Of a DNA stretch of 64,000 nucleotides, positions 17,232 to 27,061 are shown piece by piece. Position 1 is the first letter of the stretch. Every line of letters starts with the position of its first letter. The stretch covers positions 1 through 64,000 of the forward strand of contig NZ_JAQMYP010000032.1 of the NCBI RefSeq assembly GCF_028369295.1. Direction: 5' to 3'. The translations under genes and the position numbers were made by a program. Source of the stretch: Streptomyces sp. HD. GTDB lineage: Bacteria > Actinomycetota > Actinomycetes > Streptomycetales > Streptomycetaceae. Under the pieces are notes generated by a model that was given only the letters and a program-made list of their open reading frames with translations, searched no databases and had not been told where the DNA came from.

Positions 17232-18113
17232 TCAGCGGGAACCGGCCTGGTGGCGCTCATGCACCGCCGGGTCGTGCCAGCCCGACGCCGAGGCGAGGCC
17301 GAGAGCGCGCTGGACCGTCTGAGAGCGGAAACCGACCCGTTCGAGTATCGGCCGGAACAGACCGGGAGCGTTCGCGGTCAGGGTGAGGGACCTGGGGACG
17401 ACGACGCGGTCCGCACGGCGCTCGATGCCGCGGACGATACCGGCGATGACCTTCTCCAGCGGCACCATCTTCCACAACCCCTTGGAGTTGCCGCCCCAGA
17501 GGGCGTGCCCGGCCGGGTCCGCGGTCACGTCGTCCATCATCGGAGTGCGGAAGAACGTGGGGTGGGCGCTGCCGACACCGACACCCAGGTGGCGAACCTC
17601 CAGGCGAAGGCTGTCGCACATCGCCCACACGCCGGCCTTGCTCGCGGTGTAGGAGATCTGGAGCGGCGAGTGCACAAAGGCGGCCATGGAGGAGATCGCG
17701 AGGAGATAGCCGCGTTGGGCCTCGACGTGGGGCAGAGCCGCGCGGAAGGTGCGCCAGACGCCGTTGAGGTTGACGTCGATGACACGTTCGTAGGCCGACG
17801 GGTCGATGGTCGCCATCGGGGCCATGGTGTCGATCCCGGCGCCTGCGATGACGATGTCGAGGCGCCCGAAGTGCGTGGCGGCCTCGTCCATGGCTTGCTG
17901 CAGGCCGGCGAGGTCGCGTACGTCGGCGTGCCAGCCACGGGCGACCGTTTCGTCTCCCAGGTCCTGGGCTTGGGCCGTGGTGGCCGCGAGGCTGAGGTCG
18001 AGCAGCGCGAGGTTGGCTCCGCGCCCGCGCAGGGCCCGGGCGAGGGCGGCGCCCAGGCCGCCGGTGGAGCCGGTGAGGACGACGGTGCGCCCGGCCAGGT
18101 CGTAACGGGTCAT
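17232..18113 (-). CDS. Short-chain dehydrogenase/reductase
   Basis: The 293-residue protein has the classical SDR cofactor motif TGSTGGLG near the N-terminus, an Asp in the second strand (ALLDLSL, suggesting NAD preference), Ser in AISSM and the active site YTASK. A C-terminal extension of about 50 residues, with ERRADRVVVPRSL, matches its neighbour at 18120, so the two SDRs are paralogues of the same extended type. It follows that gene by 6 bp and is co-transcribed. Confidence 0.88.
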   Translation of the reverse strand: MTRYDLAGRTVVLTGSTGGLGAALARALRGRGANLALLDLSLAATTAQAQDLGDETVARGWHADVRDLAGLQQAMDEAATHFGRLDIVIAGAGIDTMAPMATIDPSAYERVIDVNLNGVWRTFRAALPHVEAQRGYLLAISSMAAFVHSPLQISYTASKAGVWAMCDSLRLEVRHLGVGVGSAHPTFFRTPMMDDVTADPAGHALWGGNSKGLWKMVPLEKVIAGIVRGIERRADRVVVPRSLTLTANAPGLFRPILERVGFRSQTVQRALGLASASGWHDPAVHERHQAGSR

Positions 18114-18119
18114 GACGGC

Positions 18120-19004
18120 CTACCTCGGTGAGTCGGTCTGCAGGGACTTGCCTGTGGGGCCGGCGGATTCCTCGAGTCGGCGCAGGAGTCGGCGCAGTTC
18201 GCAGTGGCGTTCGGCGATGAGATCGGTGACGGGGTTAAGGACGCCGCGCAGGGCCGAAAACGGTACCCACCTGCGGGGGACCATGACACGGGCCGAGCGG
18301 TTCTCGATGCCGCGGACGACGGCGTCCGCGACGCGCGTGGGGGCGATGGCCTTGCCGAGCAGGGACGGGAAGGCGATCTCGCGCAGGCGGGTGGTGATGT
18401 CGTTGCTTCCGAAGGCTGCTCCAGCGATGGGCGTGTGGACCCAGCCGGGGTAGAGCACCCCGGCGCTGGCGCCGTGGATGCCGAGTTCGGCGCGCAGGGC
18501 GCGGCCGAACTGCTCGACGCCGGCCTTCGACATGGCGTAGGGGGCGTTGGTCATGCCGTTGAAGTAGGCGTACACCGAAGCGGTGACCAGGACGTGCCCG
18601 CGTGCCGCGATAACGTGCGGCAGTGCGGCGCGAACGGTGCGCCAGACGCCCAGCAGGTCCACTTCGACGACGCGCTCGAACATAGCCGGATCGATGGTGG
18701 CGATCGTCGCCGGCGGATCGGTCCCGATCCCCGCGTTGGCGAAGACGACATCCAGGCCGCCGAACCGGTCGACGGTACGTTCCACCGCGTCGGCCAGTGC
18801 GGCGCGGTCGGTGACATCCACCGACAGGGCCAGTGTCCTGTCGCCGCCGAGGTCGCGGGCGAGGGCCGACGTGGCGTCGATGCCCCGGTCGGCGAGGACC
18901 ACGTTGGCTCCGCGCGAGTGCAGCGTGCGGGCGGTGGCCGCACCGATGCCTCCGGCTGCGCCGGTGATGAAGACGGTCTTCCCCGCAATCGGGTAGGTGA
19001 GCAT
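18120..19004 (-). CDS. Short-chain dehydrogenase/reductase (paralogue)
   Basis: The 294-residue protein has TGAAGGIG, an Asp-ending second strand (VVLADRG), catalytic Ser in VTASVYAYF and YAMSK. The C-terminal extension ENRSARVMVPRRW mirrors the neighbouring SDR. It lies 12 bp after the alpha/beta hydrolase in one operon. Two similar dehydrogenases could oxidise successive alcohols or opposite stereoisomers released by the hydrolase. Confidence 0.88.
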   Translation of the reverse strand: MLTYPIAGKTVFITGAAGGIGAATARTLHSRGANVVLADRGIDATSALARDLGGDRTLALSVDVTDRAALADAVERTVDRFGGLDVVFANAGIGTDPPATIATIDPAMFERVVEVDLLGVWRTVRAALPHVIAARGHVLVTASVYAYFNGMTNAPYAMSKAGVEQFGRALRAELGIHGASAGVLYPGWVHTPIAGAAFGSNDITTRLREIAFPSLLGKAIAPTRVADAVVRGIENRSARVMVPRRWVPFSALRGVLNPVTDLIAERHCELRRLLRRLEESAGPTGKSLQTDSPR

Positions 19005-19016
19005 CTCGTACCTCTT

Positions 19017-19943
19017 TCAGGGTGTCGCGGGTCCCGGGGCTTCACCGGGTGCGGAGCCGATGGGGACGTGCCGCGCCAGGAAGGCGAGCTGGTCCGTGAC
19101 AACGCGTTCGAAGGGCTCGCCGAGGTAGATGTCGAAGTGGCCGTCGGGGTAGAGGCGGATCTCACCGCGCGGGGCCCTGCGGGCATGGCGCAGGGTCGGC
19201 CGCGCGGGGGCCACGCTGTCGTGCTCGCATACGCAGAACAGCACCGGGCATGCGATCTTCGCGGTCCGGCGGCCCGGCCGGTAGCGGAGGATGTCCAGGG
19301 CGAACCGCGCCGCAACCTGGTTGGAGAAGGGCGCGTCGTTGGGCACGAGGGCCAGGTAGCCGGGCTCGGCGTCCGCAGCGGTCATCAGCGCGGCGGATCC
19401 GGGCGGCCCCGCCGTCGCGACCATGACGGGAGGGCGCCTTAGGCGGGCGCCGACCACGTCACGGACCGCGCGGGCCATCACCTTCACCGAGGTGTCCGGG
19501 CGCATCGCCAGGGCAGAGGCGACACCATCGGTGAACAGGCCCTGGGCGATGACGGCGACGACGGCTGGGTCCTGGGCGGCTGTCGCCAGGACATGGCCGC
19601 CGCCGAAAGAGGTGCCCCACAGGACCACGCGCCGGGGATCGGTCTCCGGCCGGGAGCGCGCGTACGCCACGGCGGCCCGCCAGTCCTGGAGCTGTCGTCT
19701 GACGCTCAGGAGCTGTCGCGGCTGACCGCCACTGGCCCCGAAGTGCCGGTAGTCGAACACCAGGCATGCGTAGCCGGCGGCGGCGAAACGCTCGGCGTAG
19801 GCGTCCAGCCGCATCTCGCGGACCCCACCGAGACCGTGTGCCATGACCACCACGGGACGCCGGCCGCCGCCCTCGGGCAGGTACAGCCAGGCGTGACACT
19901 CGTCCGGCCCCGAAGGAAACGTCACATCCAATCGGTCGGTCAT
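19017..19943 (-). CDS. Alpha/beta hydrolase, first gene of SDR operon
   Basis: The 308-residue protein has the oxyanion region VVVMAHGLGG, nucleophile elbow GTSFGG, an acid in VCEHDSVAP and His in PDGHFDIY, a complete Ser-Asp-His triad in the usual order. No signal peptide is present. The family resembles dienelactone-hydrolase/xylan-esterase-like cytoplasmic esterases. It leads the leftward operon and would supply an alcohol or acid to the SDRs. Confidence 0.85.
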   Translation of the reverse strand: MTDRLDVTFPSGPDECHAWLYLPEGGGRRPVVVMAHGLGGVREMRLDAYAERFAAAGYACLVFDYRHFGASGGQPRQLLSVRRQLQDWRAAVAYARSRPETDPRRVVLWGTSFGGGHVLATAAQDPAVVAVIAQGLFTDGVASALAMRPDTSVKVMARAVRDVVGARLRRPPVMVATAGPPGSAALMTAADAEPGYLALVPNDAPFSNQVAARFALDILRYRPGRRTAKIACPVLFCVCEHDSVAPARPTLRHARRAPRGEIRLYPDGHFDIYLGEPFERVVTDQLAFLARHVPIGSAPGEAPGPATP

Positions 19944-19987
19944 CGGACCTCCGTAACACCGCTCGCATCGTTGGGCTCGCGGAAACT

Positions 19988-20012
19988 TGGAACTACTTCC
20001 AACATTGGAAGT
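19988..20012 (-). promoter_or_regulatory. Overlapping palindromic operators for hydrolase-SDR-TetR operon
   Basis: ACTTCCAA at 19995-20002 and TTGGAAGT at 20005-20012 form a perfect 8-bp dyad with a 2-bp spacer. Overlapping it, TTGGAA (19988-19993) and TTCCAA (19998-20003) form a second dyad with a 4-bp spacer, and AATCCAACATT follows at 20014. The cluster lies 45-70 bp upstream of the operon start. It fits autoregulation by the operon's own TetR protein. Confidence 0.65.
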
Positions 20013-20034
20013 TAATCCAACATTGCGGGGGTGT

Positions 20035-20657
20035 AAAGCAAATCGACGGCAACGAACCCGTCACGTCTCCGCTGGGTCCTGAGCCACGCCCTACCTCAGC
20101 GCCACACCCGGCAGACACTGGTCGACTCCCGCCGCTACAGCGACGCCACCCCGCTGAGGGCCGCCGCCCCCGGCCCCGCGACCGAGGACCCCCTCGACCC
20201 TGCCTGGCGCCGGTTCCTCGTCGTCGTCGATCACGCCCCGACGCTGATCGACCAGTGCCGCCCTGCCAGCAGCCCGTGGCGCGACGACGCCACGGCGCTG
20301 TCCCGCCTGGGCGATACCGAGGCCCTGCTCGACGAGGTAGTTCACGGTGGTCCGCCGCAGGAGCGCCGTGCACGCGCGTGGCCGGCCATCGAGACCTGGC
20401 TCACCGACGGTGAGACGTTCTTACGCCAGGCCCGCGTGAGCGCAGCTCACCGCCGCCCGGCACAACCGCGAAGGCAAGGTCATCTGAGCGGAGCAGCTGA
20501 GTGCAGCCCCTCCCACCGAGGTCTCGTCCGCTCTGGCGTACGTGCTGCACTCCCGCGTGCCCCCGCAAGCCCGCCACGGAGAACGGCACGATCAACAGGT
20601 GCCGTTGCCCGCTCATCCTCCGTCACAGCAGGCCATGCGTGCGGGCGTTGGCGATGA
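20035..20657 (+). other. Open frame without a good start, possible gene remnant
   Basis: The plus frame after a stop at 20032 stays open for about 200 codons and contains protein-like sequence such as DPAWRRFLVVVDHAPTLIDQ and GDTEALLDEVVHG. It has no ATG or GTG start with a ribosome-binding site, and overlaps the terminator and end of the response regulator gene. I do not recognise it. It may be a 5'-truncated gene. Confidence 0.3.
20582..20606 (-). terminator. Hairpin after response regulator gene
   Basis: AACGGCAC at 20582-20589 pairs perfectly with GTGCCGTT at 20599-20606 across a 9-base loop, about 17 bp after the response regulator stop. No T-tract follows, as is common in this group. 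It is a plausible terminator for the leftward two-component operon. Confidence 0.5.
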
Positions 20658-21228
20658 GCTGAGCCCGGTTGCGGGCGGCGAGCTTGTGCATCACTTCCCG
20701 GAGATAGCTCTTGACGGTGTTGACCGACAGGTTCAGCTCGTCGCCGATCTCCGAGTTGGTGTATCCGGCCGCGACCAGGCGCAGCACGTCGTACTCGCGC
20801 GCGGTGACGGGAGCCGCGGAGGCGGCGGGGCGATCGGCGCGGAAGGCGCCGGTGCGGGCCACGCTGCGGATCGCGTCGCGCACGGCCGTGCCGCCGGCGT
20901 CCTTGACAAGTAGTCCGCTGGCTCCAGCGGCCAACGTTGGTGCGACTGCGGCGTGTTCGGGGAAGGCGGTGAAGAGCAGGACGCGGCTGTCGGGACTGAC
21001 CCGTCGCACCGCCGGGACGACGTCGGCGGCGAGGCGGTCGGGGAGGCGCAGGTCGAGCAGGACCACGTCGGGCTGTTCTCGCGCGCACAATTCGACGGCG
21101 GCGGCGCCTGTTTCGGCGTGGCCGACGACGGCCAGGTCGGTGTATCCGTTCAGCTGCGCAACGACGCCGTCGCGGACGACCGGGTGGTCGTCCACGATGA
21201 CGATCCGCGTGGGCCGGCCCGTCAGCAT
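20623..21228 (-). CDS. NarL/LuxR-type response regulator
   Basis: The 201-residue protein has a receiver domain with Asp13/Asp14, phospho-acceptor Asp59 in VVLLDLRLPD and Lys109 in LLVKDAG, then a LuxR helix-turn-helix at about 142-195 (AAGYTNSEIGDELNLS, VNTVKSYL). The ATG at 21228 is correct; a longer frame upstream is antisense-like and has no domain. It overlaps the histidine kinase by 7 bp, so they form a cognate pair. Confidence 0.9.
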   Translation of the reverse strand: MLTGRPTRIVIVDDHPVVRDGVVAQLNGYTDLAVVGHAETGAAAVELCAREQPDVVLLDLRLPDRLAADVVPAVRRVSPDSRVLLFTAFPEHAAVAPTLAAGASGLLVKDAGGTAVRDAIRSVARTGAFRADRPAASAAPVTAREYDVLRLVAAGYTNSEIGDELNLSVNTVKSYLREVMHKLAARNRAQLIANARTHGLL

Positions 21229-22361
21229 GGCAGCTGCGCCCGCCATACCGTGCCGCCGTCCGGGTCGCAGAGGACGCGGACGGAGCCGCCCAGCCGGCCG
21301 AGGGCCTCGGCGGTCTTGGTCAGCCCCAGGCCCGGCTCGTGGTCCGGTGCCAGGCCGGTGCCGTCGTCGTGCACGGCGACGGTCAGCAGCCCGCCGCTGC
21401 GCCCGACCGACACGGTCACCGCGCTCGCGTGGGCGTGTTTCTCGACATTCAGCAGGGCCTCGCGGACCGCTGCCAGGAGCACGTCCGAGCGGGACGGGGG
21501 CAGCTCGGGCGGGTCCCCGTCCAGGACGACCAGTTCGGCCGGGATGCCGGTGCGGTCGGAGAAGGCGGTGCAGTCCGCGCGCAGGGCGACCCCGAGGGCC
21601 AGGGCGGCCGGGGAGGAGCGCAGCGTGCGCAGGGATTCGCGCAGGGCGGTGGTCGCGTCCGCGGCCTGGCTCCGGAGACGGTTCAGCCGTGCCCGCAGGT
21701 CGGGGTCGGTGCCCCCGGCTTCGGCGAGGTCGGCCATGCCGGACCCGATGGCGAACAGCAGTGCGCCGACGCTGTCGTGGAGGTCGGCTGCGAGCCGTTG
21801 TCGCTCCTCGTGGACGGCGAGCTCCCGGGTCAGGCGGGCGCGTTCGGCGATCGACAGGGCGAGGGCGGCCTGTGTGGCCACTGCCGAGACGCGTTCGACT
21901 TCGCGGTCGCCGAAGGTACCCTCCCGGCGGAGGCCGAGGGCGAGGACGCCAAGTGGCTCGCCGTCTCTGATCAGGGGGACGGCGAGGACTCTGCGGACGC
22001 CCTCGGCGGCAATGTGCCGGTCGAAGGTGTGCGTGATCTCGGCGCTGGAGAAGTAGTCGTTGACCCACTCGGCCTGTCCGGACCGGTGGACCTTGCCGGT
22101 CAGTCCGGCGCCCGGGGGCACCCGTAGAGCCCGCAGCATTCCGGTCCTGTCGCCGACCAGCTGCTCGATGGTCAGCTCCTGCATCGAGCCGGGCCCGGCA
22201 GCCCACGCCACCCGCGAATCGCCGGCGAGGAGCGCGAGGGCGCGGCGCAGGGCCTCCCCGCGGTCCAATGCCGCGAGGAGCTCCGCGTACTGCTCGCCGA
22301 GATGGTGCAGCGGGTAGTCCGGCATACCGTCATCAAACACCGCACGTCTCGTCCCTGTCAC
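21222..22361 (-). CDS. GAF-domain sensor histidine kinase (HisKA_3)
   Basis: The 379-residue protein lacks membrane segments. It has a GAF domain (about 40-180), a HisKA_3 dimerisation helix with phospho-accepting His in RLAADLHDSVG, and an HATPase domain with the N-box EALLNVEKHAHA and later VHDDGTGLAP and GLGL motifs. A cytoplasmic ligand or redox state is the likely signal. The ATG at 22361 overlaps the end of the acyl-CoA ligase frame by 4 bp. An internal ATG 12 codons later is an alternative start. Confidence 0.88.
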   Translation of the reverse strand: MTGTRRAVFDDGMPDYPLHHLGEQYAELLAALDRGEALRRALALLAGDSRVAWAAGPGSMQELTIEQLVGDRTGMLRALRVPPGAGLTGKVHRSGQAEWVNDYFSSAEITHTFDRHIAAEGVRRVLAVPLIRDGEPLGVLALGLRREGTFGDREVERVSAVATQAALALSIAERARLTRELAVHEERQRLAADLHDSVGALLFAIGSGMADLAEAGGTDPDLRARLNRLRSQAADATTALRESLRTLRSSPAALALGVALRADCTAFSDRTGIPAELVVLDGDPPELPPSRSDVLLAAVREALLNVEKHAHASAVTVSVGRSGGLLTVAVHDDGTGLAPDHEPGLGLTKTAEALGRLGGSVRVLCDPDGGTVWRAQLPC

Positions 22362-23818
22362 GGCTGGAACTGTTCGATCAGCTCACGTCGCATGATCTTG
22401 CCTGTGGACGTTCTGGGCAGGTCGTCGACGAAGCGGACCAGGCGCGGCCGTTTGTACGCGGCGAGTGACTCCCATGCGAAGGCGAGCACCTCGTCCTCGG
22501 TGGCGTGCACTCCCGGGGCGAGTACGACGTACGCGCACGCCAGCTCACCCTTGACCGGGTCCGGCACGGACCCTACCGCAACCATGGCGACCGCGGGATG
22601 CGTGGCGACGACCCGCTCGACGATCTCGGCCGGGTAGACGTTGTAACCCCCGTGATGATCATGTCCTTGCGGCGGTCGACGATGAAGAAGTGCCCGGTGT
22701 CGGTCGTGGAGGCGATGTCGCCGGTGTGCAGCCAGCCGTCCGGCTCGATGGTCTCGGCGGTGGCCTGCGGATCGCTGTGACAGCCGAGCATGACGATCGG
22801 GCTGCGCACCATGAGCTCACCAGGTTCACCGAGGGGAGCGTCGTGTGTGACGTCGTCCAGATCCGCGACGCGCACCTCCACACCGGGCAGGGACACGCCA
22901 ATCGGTCCAGGGGACGGAAGGGGCATGCAGGGTATGGGTGGTGCCCAGGCCTGCGATCTCGGTCATCCCCCCACAGCTCGATCAGGGGGGTACCCGAGCG
23001 GGCCTGCCGTCGCCCGATTGTGGACAGCGCTATGGCCTGCCCGCCGACGGTGCAGCGGGTCAGCGACGACAGATCGGCTCTCTCCAGCGCGGCGTCGGCG
23101 AGCGTCGTCGCGTACATCGCGGGCATCCCTCGAACATCGTCGCGGAGTGCCGGCCGATCAGCCGCACCGCCTCGCCCAGGCTGAACCGCTCCATCAGCAC
23201 CACGGTGGCCGCTGGCCGGGAAGGTGCCGTTGATCACCACGTTGCGGAGCGGGCAGCGCCGTCACCACCACGTCCGCGGAGGTACGGCTGTGCATGGTCT
23301 CGGTCAGCGCGCAGTTCAGCAAGACTGCCCGATGGCTCTGCTCCGCCCCTTGGGGTGCCCGGTGGTGCCGGATGTGTAGCCGATCGCGGAGGCCGCGGCC
23401 GGGTCCGGGGCGAAGGCGGGGAACGACGCGTCGGAGGCGAGCAACTCAGCGAAAAACGGCTCCCCGGAGCGGATCGTCAAACGCTACAACCATGCCCAGG
23501 CTCGGCAGGCTGCGAGTCAGTGCCAGGACGTCAGTCCCCTGCTCGGAGCTGGTGAACACCGCGGCGGCATTGCAGTCACCGAGCACGGACGCCAACTCCA
23601 CGGGGTGAGCATGATGTTGACCGGATTGACCACGGCTCCCGCCTTGTAAGCGCTGTGTCCCGCACACCGCGTGCGGCCAGCGCCGCCGCGATGCGGTCGC
23701 TTGCCGCCTCGAGCTCAAGGAAAGTCATCATGCGGGCCGCCGTCACCAGGGCGACCTTGTCGCCGTGTCGTGCTGCCCCACGGCGCAGGATGCCTCCGGG
23801 TGAGACCGTGTCGTCCAC
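22358..23818 (-). pseudogene. Broken acyl-CoA synthetase (AMP-forming)
   Basis: Pieces in three frames follow the order of an ANL-superfamily ligase: an N-terminus after the GTG at 23818 (AGGAGG upstream), AMYATTLADAALERADLSSL and TVGGQAIAL, then GELMVRSP, GWLHTGDIAS and VDRRKDMIITG, then YKRPRLVRFVDDLPRTSTGK with the adenylation Lys. The restored length (about 485 residues) is near normal. At least four frame changes make it non-functional unless they are base-calling errors. The intact tail overlaps the histidine kinase start, so the ligase once headed that operon. Confidence 0.8.
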
Positions 23819-23962
23819 CACGCACCTCCTCGTCGTCCGAGCCGAGGAGACCGCGGATCCGCGCGGCCCGCCACACCCGAATGGGTGTGCCGGGGCCGGT
23901 TCCCGCTTGAAAGAGTGCGGAGGATTCCCACTCGCACAGCGCAACATGAAGGAGGCCGGCAC

Positions 23963-25633
23963 ATGGACGTGACGGTCGAGTACGACGTCCCCGCCACCAT
24001 GCGAGACGGCACCGTTCTGAGGGCCAACATCTACCGGCCCGCCTCGGGCGGTCCGTATCCGGTGCTGCTCGCCCGGCTGCCCTACGGAAAGAACTTCGCA
24101 TTGGTGAGCGCCATGATGGACCCGCTCCGCCTGGCACGCGGTGGGTTCATCGTCGTCATCCAGGACACCCGGGGCCGTTTCGCCTCGGACGGCGAGTGGG
24201 AGCCGTGGACATACGAGGCCGATGACGGCTATGACACGGTCCGCTGGGCGGCCGCCCTGCCGGACACCAACGGCCGGGTCGGCATGATCGGCGGCAGCTA
24301 TTTCGGCAACACCCAGTGGATGGCGGCGCTGTCCAAGCCCCCAGAGCTGCACGCCATCGCCCCCCAGATCACATTTTCCGAACCGAACGACGGGCTCTTC
24401 GCCCGTGGCGGGGCCATCGAGCTGGGCATCACCCTGCCGTGGTCGCTGATGCAGGGCATGGACACCGTGATGAAACGGCACGCCGACGACCCGGCCACCC
24501 TGGGGCCGGCGCTCGGGGCCCTGATCCACGACACGGACCGGACGGCCCCCTCCGGGTACTGGGAACTCCCGTCCGGTCGCCACCCCGCCTTCCAGCGTCA
24601 CGGCATCCCGGACCTCGGCTTCGAACGCGCGCTGAACGATCCGGAGTGGAGTGCGGCCTGCCGGGTCGCGGGGCGCCAGGCGGAAGTCGACCTGCCCAGT
24701 CTGAACATCGGCGGCTGGTACGACATCTTCTGCCAGGGCACGCTGGACAACTACACCGAGAGCCGCGCGGCGGGACGGCCAGCGACCTTGATCATGGGAC
24801 CCTGGACGCACATGAACCGCACAGGGCAGATCGGTGATGTCAACTTCGGGATGGCGGCGAGCGCCGATCTCCTCGGTTTTCGCGGCACACTGACCGACGT
24901 CCAGACCACGTGGTTCCGGAAGTGGCTCACCCCCGGCGCCGCGCCGTCGGGACCTGAGCTCCCGCCGGTTCTGCTGTTCGTGATGGGGAAGAACGAGTGG
25001 CGCGAGGAGCAGGAGTGGCCGCTCGCCCGTGCCGTGGACACGGACGTGTTCCTGCACCCGGACGGCGGGCTCGCGTTCGACGCTCCGGGACCCGACGGGG
25101 GCATCGAGACGTACGTCCATGATCCGGCTGATCCGGTGCCGACGGTCGGCGGCGCGACCCTGATGTCCAGCGAGTACCGATCGGGTCCGCTCGACCAGGC
25201 CCCCGTGGAGGCCCGGCCGGATGTCCTGGTGTACACCAGCGAGCCCCTCGCCGAGGACCTTGAAGTCACAGGCCGGGTCCGCGCCTTCGTCCACGCCGCG
25301 ACCGATGCCCCTTCAACGGACTGGGTGGTCCGGCTCTGCGACGTCGACTCCCAGGGCGTGTCCCTCAACGTCGTCGACGGAATCACACGGGTGAAGACCA
25401 CACCCGGTGAATTCGCCGAACACGTCGTCGACCTGTGGTCGACCAGCTATGTCTTCCGTGCCGGTCACCGTCTGCGCGTCCACGTCACCTCCAGCAACTT
25501 CCCACGCTGGGACCGCAACCTCAGCACCGGCGCGTCCCCTGACAGCGGAACGGACTTCCACCCGGCACGCCAGGAGATCGCGCACGACGCGGCACGGCCC
25601 TCACGCATCGTTCTCCCCGTCGTCCGGCCTTGA
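23963..25633 (+). CDS. CocE/NonD-family hydrolase
   Basis: The 556-residue protein belongs to the X-prolyl dipeptidyl peptidase S15-like alpha/beta hydrolases. It has an early RDGTVLRANIYRP block, VIQDTRGRFASDGEW, the nucleophile elbow IGGSYFGN with Ser, and NIGGWYDIF and IMGPWTH motifs carrying the acid and His. A C-terminal jelly-roll domain contains LEVTGRVRAFVHA and FRAGHRLRVHVTSSNFPRWD. It cleaves ester or amide bonds. The substrate is unknown. The ATG at 23963 is preferred because AAGGAGG precedes it. There is no signal peptide. Confidence 0.9.
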   Translation: MDVTVEYDVPATMRDGTVLRANIYRPASGGPYPVLLARLPYGKNFALVSAMMDPLRLARGGFIVVIQDTRGRFASDGEWEPWTYEADDGYDTVRWAAALPDTNGRVGMIGGSYFGNTQWMAALSKPPELHAIAPQITFSEPNDGLFARGGAIELGITLPWSLMQGMDTVMKRHADDPATLGPALGALIHDTDRTAPSGYWELPSGRHPAFQRHGIPDLGFERALNDPEWSAACRVAGRQAEVDLPSLNIGGWYDIFCQGTLDNYTESRAAGRPATLIMGPWTHMNRTGQIGDVNFGMAASADLLGFRGTLTDVQTTWFRKWLTPGAAPSGPELPPVLLFVMGKNEWREEQEWPLARAVDTDVFLHPDGGLAFDAPGPDGGIETYVHDPADPVPTVGGATLMSSEYRSGPLDQAPVEARPDVLVYTSEPLAEDLEVTGRVRAFVHAATDAPSTDWVVRLCDVDSQGVSLNVVDGITRVKTTPGEFAEHVVDLWSTSYVFRAGHRLRVHVTSSNFPRWDRNLSTGASPDSGTDFHPARQEIAHDAARPSRIVLPVVRP

Positions 25634-25939
25634 CGCTCTCCCCGTGAAGGAAGGGGGGATGCACAGATCACCGCGTTCTGGCCGCCGAATACTCGGAGAA
25701 CGAGCAGATCAGGCGACAGTCACATGATCGGCCGTGCTGGCTCGTTCTACGGTCCGTGCGGGCGGTCGCGTGATCACCGACTGGTGATCGACCGGATACG
25801 GAAGTACTCGAGCTGCCGGACGGCCCTGCGGCGATTCCCGCTTGCCGCAGGGCCGCCCGCCGCGCGCAGGTAAGCGGTGCAGAAGCCGCCCCGGCGCGTG
25901 TCTCCCGTTGTGGACGCGGTGCGGCAAGGATGACGGGCT

Positions 25940-27061
25940 ATGACGATCGTGTTCCGGGTCCCTGCCGGCGGTGCGGAGCGGGTGGGGTTCGCCTACTCGC
26001 CGACGATGGAAGCCGTACTGAGTCTCCATGTGCTGGTGGAGCCCAAGCACCACCCCGTCCAGCACGGCTGGGTGCGGGCGATGCGCAAGCTGTCCCCGGC
26101 GCTGAAGCGGGAGATCGAAGCCTTCTCCTACGCGGTGCGCTCGTACTTCCCCGAGTTCCTCTTTCCGCAGCCGACCGGCCGACTGGCGGACTTCGAAGAC
26201 GAACTGGCCGGCCTGCGCAGGGCGGATCCGGAACTGGTCCGCCTGGAGTTCGCCGTCCCCCTGCTCACGCCCTGGCCGGGCGGCGGCGAGGGCAGAGATC
26301 TGCAGGTGCTGCACAAACCGGAAGTACGCCGCCTGCTGCGCGAGCGCCTCGCACGGGAAAGCGACGAAGCCATGGCCACGATGCTCCTCGACGACCCCCG
26401 CGCGCTGCTCGAACGGTTCCTGAGCATGCTGGAGCGCTACTGGCGGGAGGCCTTCGAGGAAGAATGGGCACGGCTGGAACCCGAACTCGCCGCCGGCGTC
26501 AGTGAGGCCGGACGCCAGATCGAGGAACGTGGCCTCTACGGGATGCTGCGCGGGCTGTGGCCCGAAGTGCGCAGCGATCCGCGCGCTGAACGCTTCTGGC
26601 TGGAGCGACCGCACGGCCACGAGGTCACCATCGGCCCGGACAACACCCTCGTCCTCGCCCCCAGCGCCTATGTGTGGCCGCACGTACGCGTCAACTGCGA
26701 CGGTCCCTGGCCCCTCGGGCTCGTCTTCCCCCTCTCCTCGATCGTCCGGGAAGCCCGCCCGAGAATTCCCCCCACCCAGCTCGTCGGCACGTTGCGGGCG
26801 CTCGCCGACGACACCCGGCTGCGCGCCCTCAGGCTGCTGGCCGAACGCCCGCGCAGCACACAGGAGTTGGCCCCGCTCGTCGGCGTCAGCGAGGCCTCCC
26901 TGTCCAAGCACCTGCGGGTGCTGGCGGACGCGGGCCTGCTGGAGCGCCGCCGCGAGGGCTACTACGTCCTGTACCGGCTGGTGCCCGAACAGGTGACGGG
27001 CCTGACCCCCAGCCTGGAAAGCTTCCTGCACGGCGATGGCGAGACGACCGGGTCCGACTGA
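25940..27061 (+). CDS. ArsR-family regulator with DUF5937 N-terminal domain
   Basis: The 373-residue protein has a long N-terminal domain of about 250 residues (VEPKHHPVQHGWVRAMRKL, FPEFLFPQPTG) that fits DUF5937. The C-terminal winged helix is of ArsR type (LRALADDTRLRALRLLAERP, STQELAPLVGVSEASLSKHL, LLERRREGYYVLYRL). No Cys pair for metal binding is seen in the HTH, so a small-molecule ligand is more likely. It precedes an MFS pump by 26 bp. A palindrome sits exactly between them. Confidence 0.88.
   Translation: MTIVFRVPAGGAERVGFAYSPTMEAVLSLHVLVEPKHHPVQHGWVRAMRKLSPALKREIEAFSYAVRSYFPEFLFPQPTGRLADFEDELAGLRRADPELVRLEFAVPLLTPWPGGGEGRDLQVLHKPEVRRLLRERLARESDEAMATMLLDDPRALLERFLSMLERYWREAFEEEWARLEPELAAGVSEAGRQIEERGLYGMLRGLWPEVRSDPRAERFWLERPHGHEVTIGPDNTLVLAPSAYVWPHVRVNCDGPWPLGLVFPLSSIVREARPRIPPTQLVGTLRALADDTRLRALRLLAERPRSTQELAPLVGVSEASLSKHLRVLADAGLLERRREGYYVLYRLVPEQVTGLTPSLESFLHGDGETTGSD

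Noticed and set aside
18204..19442. 412-codon plus-strand open frame
   Set aside because: It is antisense to two clear SDR genes and the hydrolase; composition is an artefact of high GC third positions.
20623..22206. 527-codon frame joining a long N-terminus to the response regulator
   Set aside because: The first 325 codons are antisense-like in low-complexity Arg/Pro sequence and overlap the real histidine kinase; the regulator starts at 21228.
23576..25294. 572-codon minus-strand frame
   Set aside because: It is antisense to the CocE-type hydrolase; only its last part, outside that gene, belongs to the acyl-CoA ligase pseudogene.
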